This document shows, piece by piece, positions 35,753-45,868 of a stretch of 64,000 nt of DNA (positions are counted from its first letter, which is position 1; every line of letters starts with the position of its first letter). The DNA is taken from contig CM060831.1 in the NCBI GenBank assembly GCA_030762175.1, positions 136,620,001-136,684,000 of the forward strand, in the 5' to 3' direction. Both the position numbers and the translations under genes were made by a program. Origin of the DNA: Metallyticus violacea (taxonomy: Eukaryota > Arthropoda > Insecta > Mantodea > Metallyticidae). The notes beneath the pieces were generated by a model. The model had not been told where the DNA came from, made no database searches, and worked only from the letters and a program-made list of their open reading frames with translations.

Positions 35753-37014
35753 TAGCTAGGTTTATGTTTCCGGCCTCGTCTATAGGGATTATCGCTCTCA
35801 CAAAACCATTATCTGGTGTCACACCTTATCTGTTAAGTAAATAATTGCATCTGTAACTTCCATTCCGGTTTGTTATGTTGTTCAGATACAGTTGCATAAA
35901 GAAGACTATGTGTAGACATATTTAAAATGGAGTATCGAGATGTGTAAGTTCTTCACAAAAGAAGTACTTACTCCAAATGAAATTAAATAACGATTAAACA
36001 GTGTATATGGGAAAGCACCCCCCCCCCCTCTCTCATATTCTACCGTAAAAGAATGGGCCAAATTTATACGAATGGATAGAGAAAGCATTGAAGACGAAGA
36101 GCTTGCAGGTCGGCCCTTGAGGTGCTAGCATCTGAAAAAATCGCTCTTGTGAAAGGAGAAATTATGGAAGACCGGCGGCTCAAAGTTACAGAAATACAAA
36201 GTTGTGGCCTTTCTAAAACAACAATCCTTGAACATTTACGCATGAATAAGGTTAGTGCAAGATGGGTGCCTAGACTTCTTTCCTCATTCCAAAAGCAGCA
36301 ACGAGTCATCTGTTGTCAGGCATTTTTGGACTCTGTCATGGCAACGAGAGAGAAGTTCTGCATACCATTCTTACAGGAGATGAAAACTATGGTCCTCTAC
36401 AATGATCCCTTATCCAAAAGAGATTCAATGGAGAGGCGTAAACCTGGCGAAACACCGTCTCTAAAGGCCAAGGTCACTCAGTCAATCAAGAAGATCATGA
36501 CTACAATATTTTATGACTGTGAAGGAATACTCTTCATTGACTTCAAGGAGAGCAACACCACAGTAAATGGTGAGCACTATGCTGGCCTACTGCACAGGCT
36601 ACATTCTTCCATCAAAGAGAAAAGGCCAGGAAAGCTGAGTGGTGGTGTGCGCCTTCTTCACGTCAATGCGCCTGTGCGCACAGCTCTTGTTGCAAAGGAA
36701 GCTGTGAAGAAATGTGGCTTCAAGGAGATCGACCATCAGATCTAACTTCCAGTGATTATTTCCTCTTCTGAAAACTCAAGAAGGGCCTTCGAAGAAGGAA
36801 ATTTAAATGTGACCGAGAAGTGATGGATGCTGTTCATGCCCATTTTGCAGACAAGACTTCTGACTATTTTGGGGGGAGGGGATTGAAATGTTAATTCAAA
36901 GATGTGTGAAGTGTATTGCAATAATGGGATAACTGCATTGAAAAGTGAAATATGGTTTTTGTCTTTATTATACCTAGAAAAATGTTAGGCCGGAAACTTA
37001 TGGACCTACCCTCG
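35753..37014 (+). mobile_element. mariner element, copy 3
   Basis: The right end GGACCTACCCTCG is intact and followed by TA. The left end is worn down to CTAGGTTTATGTTTCCGGCC. Same family as copies 1 and 2, and the most complete transposase sequence of the three. Confidence 0.88.
35927..36933 (+). pseudogene. mariner transposase pseudogene (copy 3)
   Basis: ATG at 35927 begins MEYRDV, then a stop. A C-homopolymer at about 36018 and other indels shift the frame. The longest open stretch (36122-36745, 207 codons, opening with GTG and not ATG) includes KIALVKGEIMEDRRLKVTEI, MNKVSARWVPRLLSS, TIFYDCEGILFIDF and KEAVKKCGFKEIDH. The first catalytic block is frame-shifted (ACAGGAGATGAAA is present, but out of frame). 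The second reads HVNAPV in place of HDNAPV, so the Asp is lost. Part of the YSPDLAPSD block is deleted. The C-terminus reads CIAIMG then a stop. Dead but informative for reconstructing family relationships. Confidence 0.85.
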
Positions 37015-37139
37015 TATAACATTGTTTTAATATATTCTGTCCTTAAAGTCGGAAACATTGTCCAGTTTTAACGTACGGTTTATTCGTTATTTTATTTTAA
37101 ATAAATGAAACTGTAATCAAGTGATTCTTTACTGTTATA
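37015..37139. other. anonymous DNA
   Basis: Short AT-rich spacer after mariner copy 3. Confidence 0.4.
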
Positions 37140-37550
37140 GGCAGTTAAAAGTGAGTTGGGTGGCTCCGGTGGTAACACTTGGGACTTGGGGTTTTCTTTG
37201 GTCGCTGGTCGCTTAGGCTAATAATTGCATGTTTCTTTCCTTTCTAATTTTCCGCTCTCACATTTCATTTCATTGGTTCTGTTATAGGGTCGAAAGTGAG
37301 TTGGTGCTATGCGCGGTAAGACGGTAGATTGCGATTTGTAATGGTTCTATCCTCGCATCTGGTATGGAAGCGGCCCTCCTGAAGGGCTCGAACTCCATGG
37401 AGGGGGAGCTATTCCGGTGCCTGGGTGTTTTATTAGGAAACCTGTTGATGTTCTTGCCTCACCCCCATGGATCCTGCCCGCATGGTGTCTCCCTTCCGGG
37501 GCTATCGTCATTGAGGGCGTGGGCACAAACGGCTAGTCCTTGAGCAAGGT
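37140..37550. other. GC-rich island of unknown origin
   Basis: Two GAAAGTGAGTTGG-like blocks (about 37148 and 37299) and several self-complementary tracts, such as GGCCCTCCTGAAGGGC. The composition is unlike the flanks. It could be the 5' UTR of a non-LTR retrotransposon or an unnamed SINE. No convincing protein frame. Confidence 0.4.
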
Positions 37551-38486
37551 TGAAATACCAAAATATGCTTTTCCGTCCCTAACATCCCAACCCAATGTTG
37601 AAAGTTGTAAAATCCATAAAACTCAAGTGAGGATATATAAGCATATGCAATATATATTTTACAAAATATTTTCTAAAGTCTGTCCTGCAGTAAATATCAG
37701 AGGAGGAGGTGTATTTAAATGTGAAATTAAATGTATTTTTTGCTGCTGTTTAAACCATGTAGATTAATTATTTTTTCGGTTCATTAGTTTGTTTCTCTAG
37801 AATATAAAGTTCTTAGAATAGCTAATACATAAGACTAAACAATGGCTACAGCATCTAATTCTAAATGACATAGAACATTTTTTTAAAGTGCCAATTCTTG
37901 GTGCGATATGTTTAATTGATATATAATTGTTTTTAGTGTTATGGCCATTTTAATTCCAGTCAGTTTGATTCAGGAATGGGTACTACTAAGTTTTTATTAA
38001 ATTATATTTTTAGAAATTAGTAAATTAGGTATTTAAAATATACTATTTGGTGGCTTTTATAAACCTTTAAATTGTGTAGATATAAATATTAATAAATGTG
38101 CTATGCTGTACAGGTAAGATTTTTAAAAATCATTCTTTCTTATTTGCACATTATAATTATGACAAAAGTTTTGAGATTATGGTATATCACTAAGTTGAAT
38201 GGTTCTCATGGCTACAATGTAAATACATAAACAGCTAAAATGTATGCAGATTATATCTTATTTATGCTCAACAAAGCAAGTTTCGGTGAGCTGCATCACG
38301 TTTAAAAATGTTTCACAATGGTTGAAGTTCTAATAACTTTTTAAATAACAAGAAAACTGTTATGTACAAATTACACAAAATACTTGGTATGCTGGCATTT
38401 AACGTGGGTAAAACATATTAAACACATGACAATACAATTATACAGATATGTTTATCTATTTACAACATTACTCAGTTCTCTTTGAC
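37551..38486. other. anonymous AT-rich DNA
   Basis: Nothing recognised. Confidence 0.4.
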
Positions 38487-38788
38487 CACCTCCTTAGTCT
38501 AGTGTTTAGCGTTGTTGGCACTGGTACGGAGGCTCGGAGTTCCATTACCAGTACCTTCTTAGGTCTTTTCTAAGTTAGGAAGGTCTGGAACGGCCTCGTG
38601 AGGATAATGGGAAGCTGGCTGATGTAGAGATGGCGTTCTTTGATCTAGTGAGCTGCGTGATAGGCTACCTGCGGTGTGCCAGCATGCTGATCACATGCCC
38701 CCCTGCAATACTGCTCCCAATCAAAGAAGTCACAAGACGGAGGTAGGAAGCAGAGGTCGCTGCAGCAGGCTAAGGCTCAATGAGAAGA
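38487..38788 (+). mobile_element. SINE-C, third tRNA-headed family
   Basis: The head has an A-box-like TAGTCTAGTGTTTAGCG and a degraded B box GGAGTTCCATTACC. The body (GGAAGGTCTGGAACGGCC, CTCGTGAGGATAATGGG, GCTGGCTGATGTAG) is GC-rich and unlike SINE-A or SINE-B. It runs up to the young SINE-A, whose target duplication lies at its end. Only one copy is seen here, so family status is inferred. Confidence 0.55.
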
Positions 38789-39089
38789 TTTTTTTTTTTT
38801 GAATGATTTATTTGTGGACGCTCTTTAACAGCTCAGGTCATCAGCGTCCCATTCAACTCAGGGCGTGAAACGGCCGACAAATTTTGCTCAGAGGCCTCTC
38901 TTTCAGGCTTGAGGTTCTTTTTCGTGCCGTAAATGTACGACACGGGACCCACGGCTTTACTTCCCTTCCGAAGGAAGCCATACTTAGGATTTTTACGCCC
39001 CGAAAAAATCCATCGGTCCTGGCCGGGTTCGAACCCGCGATCTTGGGTTTAGGAGGCAAGTATGGTAACCATTACACCACCAGGACCGA
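38789..39089 (-). mobile_element. SINE-A, full length, with 13-bp target duplication
   Basis: The poly(T) at 38789-38800 is the poly(A) tail on the minus strand. The head on the minus strand starts GGTCCTGGTGGTGTAATGG, with CTCCTAA in the anticodon-loop position and B box GGGTTCGAACCC. The duplication CTCAATGAGAAGA occurs at 38776-38788 and 39090-39102. The body carries the short CCTCTCTTTCAGG variant shared with 56022-56324. Confidence 0.95.
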
Positions 39090-39102
39090 CTCAATGAGAA
39101 GA

Positions 39103-39361
39103 AGAATACAATGTCTTCTGTATTTGTATATTATAATTGGATGAGACAGTAGGAATCTATAAAATATTGTATATATTATCTATTAACTGATATATTCATG
39201 ACTAATGATAAGAACGCTGGCTTTTTTAAGTTGGATAATAAGGTTTATACATAACCTTATACATAACCAAATATTTAGTTTTCATTAGACATATTAAGTA
39301 AGAGAACACCCAATTATAAAATGTAGATATATTATTGCCTGATTAAAACTTCTTTGTAGAT
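39103..39361. other. anonymous AT-rich DNA
   Basis: Spacer between two minus-strand SINE-A copies. Contains a short direct repeat (ATACATAACC) but nothing recognised. Confidence 0.4.
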
Positions 39362-39606
39362 TTGGTTTATTTACGGACGTTCTTTAACATCTTAGTTCAT
39401 CAGCGTTCCATTCACTTCAGGACATGAAACGGCCGATAAATTTTGATCTTTCATGCTTGAGGTTCGTTTTCGTGCCGTAAATGTACGACACGGGACCCAC
39501 CGCTTTACTTCCCTTCCGAAGGAAGTGATACTTAGGATTTTTACGCCCGAAAAAATCCATCGATCCTGTCCTGGATTGAACTGCGATCTTGGGTTTAGGA
39601 TGCCCG
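39362..39606 (-). mobile_element. SINE-A, head-truncated
   Basis: 3' end and body on the minus strand. A deletion removes ~15 bp at the CAAGCCTGAAAG region, the B box is degraded (TGGATTGAACTGCG on the plus strand), and the head beyond CCTAAACCC is missing. Confidence 0.9.
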
Positions 39607-39877
39607 ATTAAGGTTCAGTTCATTCAGTTCATAAATATTTGAGTACTTCTTCAAATATGTAAATATGCATGGGTATATAAATATTGCTAAAGTAATAAGA
39701 ACAAGATCATTACTGCATTTGAAAAAGAACTCATGATTCGAAATATGGGGTTCTTTGTGTGTCTGTTTCACTCTTATTTATTCTACAATTCTTTCTGCAT
39801 CTCTTATTCTTATTGTTTTATGTATATTGTTCCTATGTAATATGACTATTTTTAATATACATGTAGCTATGTAATAT

Positions 39878-40550
39878 TGTCACGCCCGTTAACGTGACTG
39901 GGAACGATAGCGATTTGGAATCTTGATGTAAATACCCGCTTGGCTACAATTTGAATATTACTTGCGAAAACTACAGACACCCATCGAGGGTTTGATATAC
40001 TACCTTAAGTGAAAGATGTCACGTTGTGCATGAGGCGAGTCCGGTAGATCTTCAGCGGAACAGCAGCCGTCCGTCCATCAGCCAGAGAGCGACCCAGAGA
40101 GCCTCAGTCTCTGCCTCTGCCTCATTCTCTGCCTTTGCCTAACCTCTGGCCTCTGCCGACTCCCAGGGCTTACAGCTCCTTATATAAGCTTATAGTTTCC
40201 TAGGGGGTCTGTACAATCTGACTTGGCATATACCAAATATGGTGTGCCTCCGTCCTAAATATAAAGTATATGAACCAATAACTGACCAACATGTAGAGTT
40301 CCAGGACATTCCCAGAGTCACATGACAGATCTAAGTTCAGCAGAAATCTGCTGGTTGCTATGAGGAAGATGATGTTATGGTAAAGTCCATAGGACATCAT
40401 GGGAAGTGGCTGACCAGTTGCTCTTTTAATAAATGTGTACATCCTGGATTTACAGTAAAATGTTAAAGTTAAGAGTATACGATACAATAAACTCCTAATA
40501 AAAATTACCAATACATCGATATATTATTCGTCTCCACAGTATACGCGACA
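39878..40550 (+). mobile_element. solo LTR, probably Gypsy-type
   Basis: A 673-bp unit starting TGTCACGCCC and ending ACGCGACA, so the ends are short inverted repeats (TGTCACG/CGCGACA). ATAT directly flanks both sides (39874-39877, 40551-40554), a 4-bp target duplication. Inside, a TATATAAG box lies at about 40181, and AATAAA signals follow at about 40429 and 40487. This order fits plus orientation. No internal region is present. Class is inferred from structure only. Confidence 0.65.
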
Positions 40551-40554
40551 ATAT

Positions 40555-41190
40555 TGAATTATATAAAATTATTAAGGAAGCGGGTTCTATAGAATTGAAA
40601 GGTCAAATATATTATTAGAACAAACCGTCAATGCTCAAGATATGTGAACATGGTTTTGTATCTTTTTGATGAACTGGCGCAGAGGGAACGTACTTCAATT
40701 TTTCCAGCAGGATTGTGAAACAGCACATACGAAACATCTGATTGTTCCGTGAACGGATGGTGTTCGGGAACAAAATTGTCGGCCAAAGCATGATATCTTG
40801 ATCCCTCCTAATTAACTCCTGTAGCTTATTTTTGAGACACTTAATAATTAGCATGTACAAAACCTTGCACACACACTGGAGGAACTTAAAAATAAAATGA
40901 AAGTGAATGTACCACTACACCTTCTATTTCTTTAGGGGAGCTACAGCGAACAATGCGTAATTTCTTAAAGTAGGTGTTAAAAACACTCACTGGAAGCCAG
41001 TTTCGGCATCTCCTTTGAATAATTAACGGTTTAAGTACTTATAAAATTAACCGACGAGCGATAGCGTGCGTGCCGTTATTAAATTTGCTGCTTCTGCGAA
41101 GGTAATATAATTTGATCGCCTTGTGCTTTATAGTCTACAGAAAGTTATATGCGATTCTTAAGTTTAATTTAATCACCAGATTTTGATTTT
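40555..41190. other. anonymous AT-rich DNA
   Basis: Nothing recognised. The minus frame at 40615-40872 has no identifiable domain. Confidence 0.4.
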
Positions 41191-41238
41191 TCGTTTATTT
41201 ATGGACGCTCTTTAACATCTTAGGCCATTAACGTCGTA
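41191..41238 (-). repeat. SINE-A 3' fragment
   Basis: TTTATTTATGGACGCTCTTT and AACATCTTAGGCCAT match the 3' end of SINE-A on the minus strand. Confidence 0.8.
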
Positions 41239-42789
41239 ATCACAAGAGAGTTCATAAATGGTTTGATGTAAAGTTTCGTGATAGAGGTATTAGTGGTGGG
41301 CTAGCCCTTGAATTTATCTGACATGAATGTTATTTTTGGAAAGGATTAAAAGGCTGCTTAGTTATATTCATATTAAATTATTTATAATAAAATTGATTAA
41401 TATTCCGTTTCCTTAACGGCAAGAATACTGAAGCTGGTCAGAGAATATGCGCTTTTTGTTGAGTCGGAGAAAACTTGCAGCACATTCTAATGAAATACCC
41501 AGGTACTAAATAGTAGAAGTTCACTGCGCTGGGAGCTGAGTTTGCTAAGTCGAATAGGGATAGGTTAGCATGTTGGGATTTGTTTGCACAAGAAGACAAC
41601 TGGCCAAAGCTTGGTTATTTTCTATGCAAACGTGGAATTAGAAGCGCATTGTTGGAGTACATGGGTTATGTGTTTGTGCTTAGGTGATAGTTGTAAATTT
41701 ATTCGTTTTGAAATGGAAATACTTTTTCTTATAAATGTGAGTTCAAGGAATAGCATGTACAATGAAAATACCCATGCGAACGATGTAGTACAAACATGTT
41801 TGTAAATAATGAGTAATAAATACATATAATTATTACTACTACTATTACTGTATGCAAAACCAAGTCTCATACAAATCCTTAGTGAGCATAGGTCCTGTGC
41901 TCGCAATATTACGTGCATAGTACTAGAATTTAATTTTTTGTTTACAGTTAGAGATACAATTTTTACAAACTAATTTAAACCGTTAACCTTTGTTTTAATG
42001 TTCTCCCAGTATAAGACGCATCAACAATAGTTCCGTTCTATCCGAATATCAGACTGAAACAGCATATAGCCTGCGGAATGAAAAGGGCAGTCAAATCAGG
42101 ATTTATTACTTTAATTATGACTTAAAACGCCATCAAGTAATATCCTGCTACTATTACACCGATCTGTCTATAATGTTGATAAATGAACAGCAAAAGCAAT
42201 GAAAATACTTTGTAGTTTTACAAGATTTCTTCAAATGATAAAAAACAAACATTGCGTTCGTGTGTTGTAATCAAGAAAATAAAAAAATGACTTATTTTTT
42301 TCTAATAAAATGTAGCATATGTTTAAAAAATATCTGCACAAATAATTTCTACCCTTGCCCCCTTTCTCCTTTTGGAGAAAGTTGTTAAAATTAATCAGTG
42401 CTCGCTATAGGCAACGTATTTCTTTTCATTGTTACCATATGCATAAAGACAATAGTGGTACATAACCAAACTGTTCAGATAGATACAGCATCAATGCAAG
42501 AGAACAATAGGAACGTTTTGTTTATTATAAATTGAACATATTAAATCGCAAACCTTAATGAACGGTATATAAACATGAGGTCGCCCCCGAGGGCTCAAGG
42601 CGTGTTTGCCAATACAGTTCTTATGACGTCATTCGGTTCAGCGGTAGAGTTTTTGGGCTTGGCGAAGCAGGTTGTGATCTACATTTGTGAAGCCCATTAC
42701 TATTTTCGGCATTCCTTGCTGTAGGCAGTTATTTAATATTTATGAATCAGACTTATATCTGCCCCCATGCTTACTCCTATCAATAGTTT
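41239..42789. other. anonymous AT-rich DNA
   Basis: No gene found. At about 42632-42690 GGTTCAGCGGTAGAGTTTTT and AGGTTGTGATC vaguely resemble tRNA A and B boxes, but the match is too weak to call a SINE. Confidence 0.35.
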
Positions 42790-43229
42790 TTCTGCATGTT
42801 TCCGAGTTAATCATCATTAATAAGATGCTACACAATGACACTAATTGCATAAAATTACCATAGTAATAATTACGTAATGAAGTTGTTGTCTTTACTAAAA
42901 TATTATAAACAGAATATTATGTTATGGTAATATTAAGGAAACAATTGATCTGTTACTGCAAACAGAATCTATCATTCATTATCATTGCAGAATACATAAT
43001 TACAGAATTAATATAGTTTTCTATTGAATGTGAGAGTGCGTAAATAAATAAGTTTAATATTAGCTGCCAAATGAATTAGTAGAATTTGATAATATATCCG
43101 ATACTAAACTTTCCTAAATATTTTAATATGTTTATTTTTCATCCAATAAATTAATATATCAATTTAACGTTTTCCTCAGCATTAGTGGCATTTCAGCCTT
43201 TTTCAACTCGAGTTAAATTTATAATAATG

Positions 43230-43280
<51 letters not shown>

Positions 43281-43425
43281 CGAATTCAATGCGCTTCATC
43301 GATACAATGACGTCATAAGTAATAAAAGATAAGAGTAGTTGGTTAGAAAATCGAAATTTTTAATTTTTTTTTTATTAATGTCCTAATGTAATTCTGATCT
43401 ACGAACATATAGCGTGTGAAACTCT
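42790..43425 (+). repeat. dispersed repeat R2, copy 2
   Basis: Same order of blocks as 22770-23405. It has gained a long AAT microsatellite at 43221-43280 where copy 1 has only a short AATAATAATATT run. Confidence 0.6.
43221..43280. repeat. (AAT)n microsatellite
   Basis: About 18 units, lying within repeat R2. Confidence 0.95.
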
Positions 43426-44454
43426 TGTATAACAGTTGCTAGTACTTTCTTTCCTTTTCTTTATGATATTCAGTGCAGCACCTTTCCGCTCATGCTGTGG
43501 CAAACTACAGAGAAAACCTCCAAGAATTGGCTCAGTAGTTTTCAATTACGAAATGAGAATTGTGAAATTTTATGGTCTATTACACAATAAATAAGCCTAC
43601 TTAACACGTAAATCATTCAAATTTAAATAATCACAAACAGTGCATTCATCAATATAGTTTAATTCTGCAAACATTTGCTTAGTTCAATAAATTGAAATAA
43701 TCCTCCAAACTTCTAAATCAACAATTTGATTTACTTCCTAAGCATTTTACAAACTGTTCATTACAATCTTAGTGCTAGACTGCTTGAACAAGAACTTGAA
43801 AATTATATATAGATGAATTGCAATTAGCACACATGGAACCAAGTATATAAAAATAGATTGAAATGCTACAATTCCATAAAAAGTTTACATAGCTTTATTC
43901 TACCTCGGTCACTGGGTCAGGCTTAAGGAGAGAGAACGGTCCTAACAATTTTGAATAATCAGTGGAAAGTGTCTAACCCCGATGAAACCTGAGCCCTTTC
44001 TGGAGCAAGGAAGTTATCTTACTTGTCTTACTTGTCCCTACCAATAAGAACATAAAAGCATTACTAAAGTCTTCCAGCGTGGACATGAGGGTAAGGAAAG
44101 TAAAGGGCACAGGGTAGACTTGCAAGAACGGCACATATTATAAAAATTATACATGAATATCATAATATATGTTAAATTATCATTGCGATAGAATATTTTA
44201 TGTTTTTCTCAAACGAAGGCTGAACAGAGCCCAACATTTTCTCTTGCGTTCCTTATGCTTAAAATATTTGCACTTCTCTTAATGTTACTTGGTAAGGACA
44301 GTATAGGAATAGAAGCTGGCTGTTTATGACAAGCATTAAAGCATATATTGAATGTTTTTAAACAATTGTAATACATGTATGTGAAATAGTCTGCGGCTTG
44401 GTGGGCACAGTGACTAGTGCATGTGCATGGCTCGAACGGAGAATGATAACCTAA
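43426..44454. other. anonymous AT-rich DNA
   Basis: Nothing recognised. Confidence 0.4.
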
Positions 44455-44665
44455 AAACCCACCGCTGCATCGACGGTATCCTTGCCAACCATGGTATGAC
44501 TTTTGCTACATTTTTTAGGAAATCAATTCATATTTATGCATGACAATGCTCGTCCGCATGCTCCATGCTGTGTGTAGCATACCTTAGCACTGTAAGAATT
44601 GTTAGACTCAACTGACCAACACACAGACCTGATTTAAACGCTATTGAACATCTAAGAGTTAGGTT
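44455..44665 (+). pseudogene. Tc1-type transposase relic
   Basis: Plus frames give HRCIDGILANH, then FIFMHDNARPHAPCCV (second catalytic Asp block 'F.HDNARPH'), then in another frame RPDLNAIEHLR ('PDLNPIEHLW', third acidic block). Spacing is right for Tc1. Internal stops and a frameshift kill it. No terminal repeats located. Confidence 0.75.
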
Positions 44666-44790
44666 AGGTTAGACTGTCTCACCAAAGGCCGGAAGGTTTG
44701 CCTCCGGAAAGAATGGGGTAATATTGACCTGGGAGACATGGTAGTAATCAAAACACGCCTAGGAGAATGGTGACTATAATAGGGTCCAAT
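44666..44790. other. short spacer
   Basis: Includes the left copy of the SINE target duplication (44778-44790). The AGGTTAGGTTAG at 44656-44667 is too short to be telomeric. Confidence 0.4.
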
Positions 44791-45070
44791 TTGAATGATG
44801 TTAAACACCCATTTTTACTACTGAGGCACCATAGGCGATGGACACTGATGATACATGAAATGAAATGATATATTGGGAAAGGCTCCTTTTAAGGAAGGAA
44901 ACGTTCCAGGCCTAAGTTTGGTGTACCTTCCCGGCATTCCCCATTTATGAGAACTGAGGGAAAACATGGAAAAAAACCTCAGCCAGGGAGGACGGTCCTG
45001 GAGGGATTCGAAACCCAGACGTCCCGCTCAAAATTCCACGCCTTAACGACCTCGGGCACCCATGGCAGTC
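44791..45070 (-). mobile_element. SINE-B, full length, with 13-bp target duplication
   Basis: Minus-strand copy with head at the high end (CCATGGGTGCCCGAGGTCG, B box GTTTCGAATCCC) and 3' end GGGTGTTTAACATC. The duplication AATAGGGTCCAAT is at 44778-44790 and 45071-45083. Confidence 0.93.
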
Positions 45071-45083
45071 AATAGGGTCCAAT

Positions 45084-45609
45084 GGGACACACTAAATACT
45101 GCATATCCGTCTCCTTTGTCAGTTCTGAGCATTATTTCATTTTAAATTAAGTTTGTCATTGCGTCAAAGTTAACGTAATAATTTTTGTAAATGTTACAAC
45201 TCGTAAGTGACACAAATTTATTCTAATGTAGTTTTAAAGTATTAGCATTACTTGGATTACGTACTAGTAAATTACATTTAGAGTGGACTTTTTAGCAGCT
45301 GTCGGTAGTTTCCATATTATTCCACCGCTTCCTGCTGAATACACGCTGTGGTAACCAAATTATCATAACATCCATTTGTTTGTTCCTCACTTTTCGGTAC
45401 AGTGCTGTATCGGAATTTGGCAACCAAGCGCGGATCTTCCGATAACTTTAGCTCATTATAATCGGACGCGAGTCACAGATGTAATCCAGTGCTAATGAGT
45501 GCAGACTTTAGTTTACTTCTCTGAGGTACGCGTTCTGCTTGAATTTTTTATTCAGAAATTTAGTTAAAATGTTCTTCATATGTCGTAATTGTATAATTCA
45601 CCACAAGAT
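45084..45609. other. anonymous DNA
   Basis: Nothing recognised. Confidence 0.4.
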
Positions 45610-45868
45610 CCCGGGTGGCCGAGGTCGTTCAGGACCTTTCTTCCTGGCTGAGATTTTTTTCAGGTTTTCCTCGGTTCTCATAAGTGACAAATGCCGGGGA
45701 GGTATCCTCAACTTAGGCCTGGAACGTTCCCTTCCTTTAAAAAAAAAAAACATCCTTTCCCAATTTATCATTTCATCTCATGTATCATCAGTGTCCACCG
45801 TCTGTGGTGCCTCACTAGTAAAAACGGGCGTTAAACACTACTCAAAAAAAAAAAAAAAAAAAAAAAAA
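45610..45868 (+). mobile_element. SINE-B with head deletion and long poly(A)
   Basis: Starts CCGGGTGGCCGAGGTCGTTC, then jumps to AGGACC, losing the anticodon and B-box part of the head. The body is full, and the 3' end GGGCGTTAAACACTACTC is followed by 25 A residues (45844-45868). The long clean tail suggests a fairly recent insertion, even though the promoter is broken. A 145-codon open frame across it is not a gene. Confidence 0.92.

Noticed and set aside
36122..36745. 207-codon ORF in mariner copy 3 as a live gene
   Set aside because: It opens with GTG inside the gene, not at its start; the first catalytic block is out of frame, the second Asp is replaced, and the third block is deleted.
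44653..44670. AGGTTAGGTTAG resembling the insect telomere repeat TTAGG
   Set aside because: Only two imperfect units inside an ordinary region.
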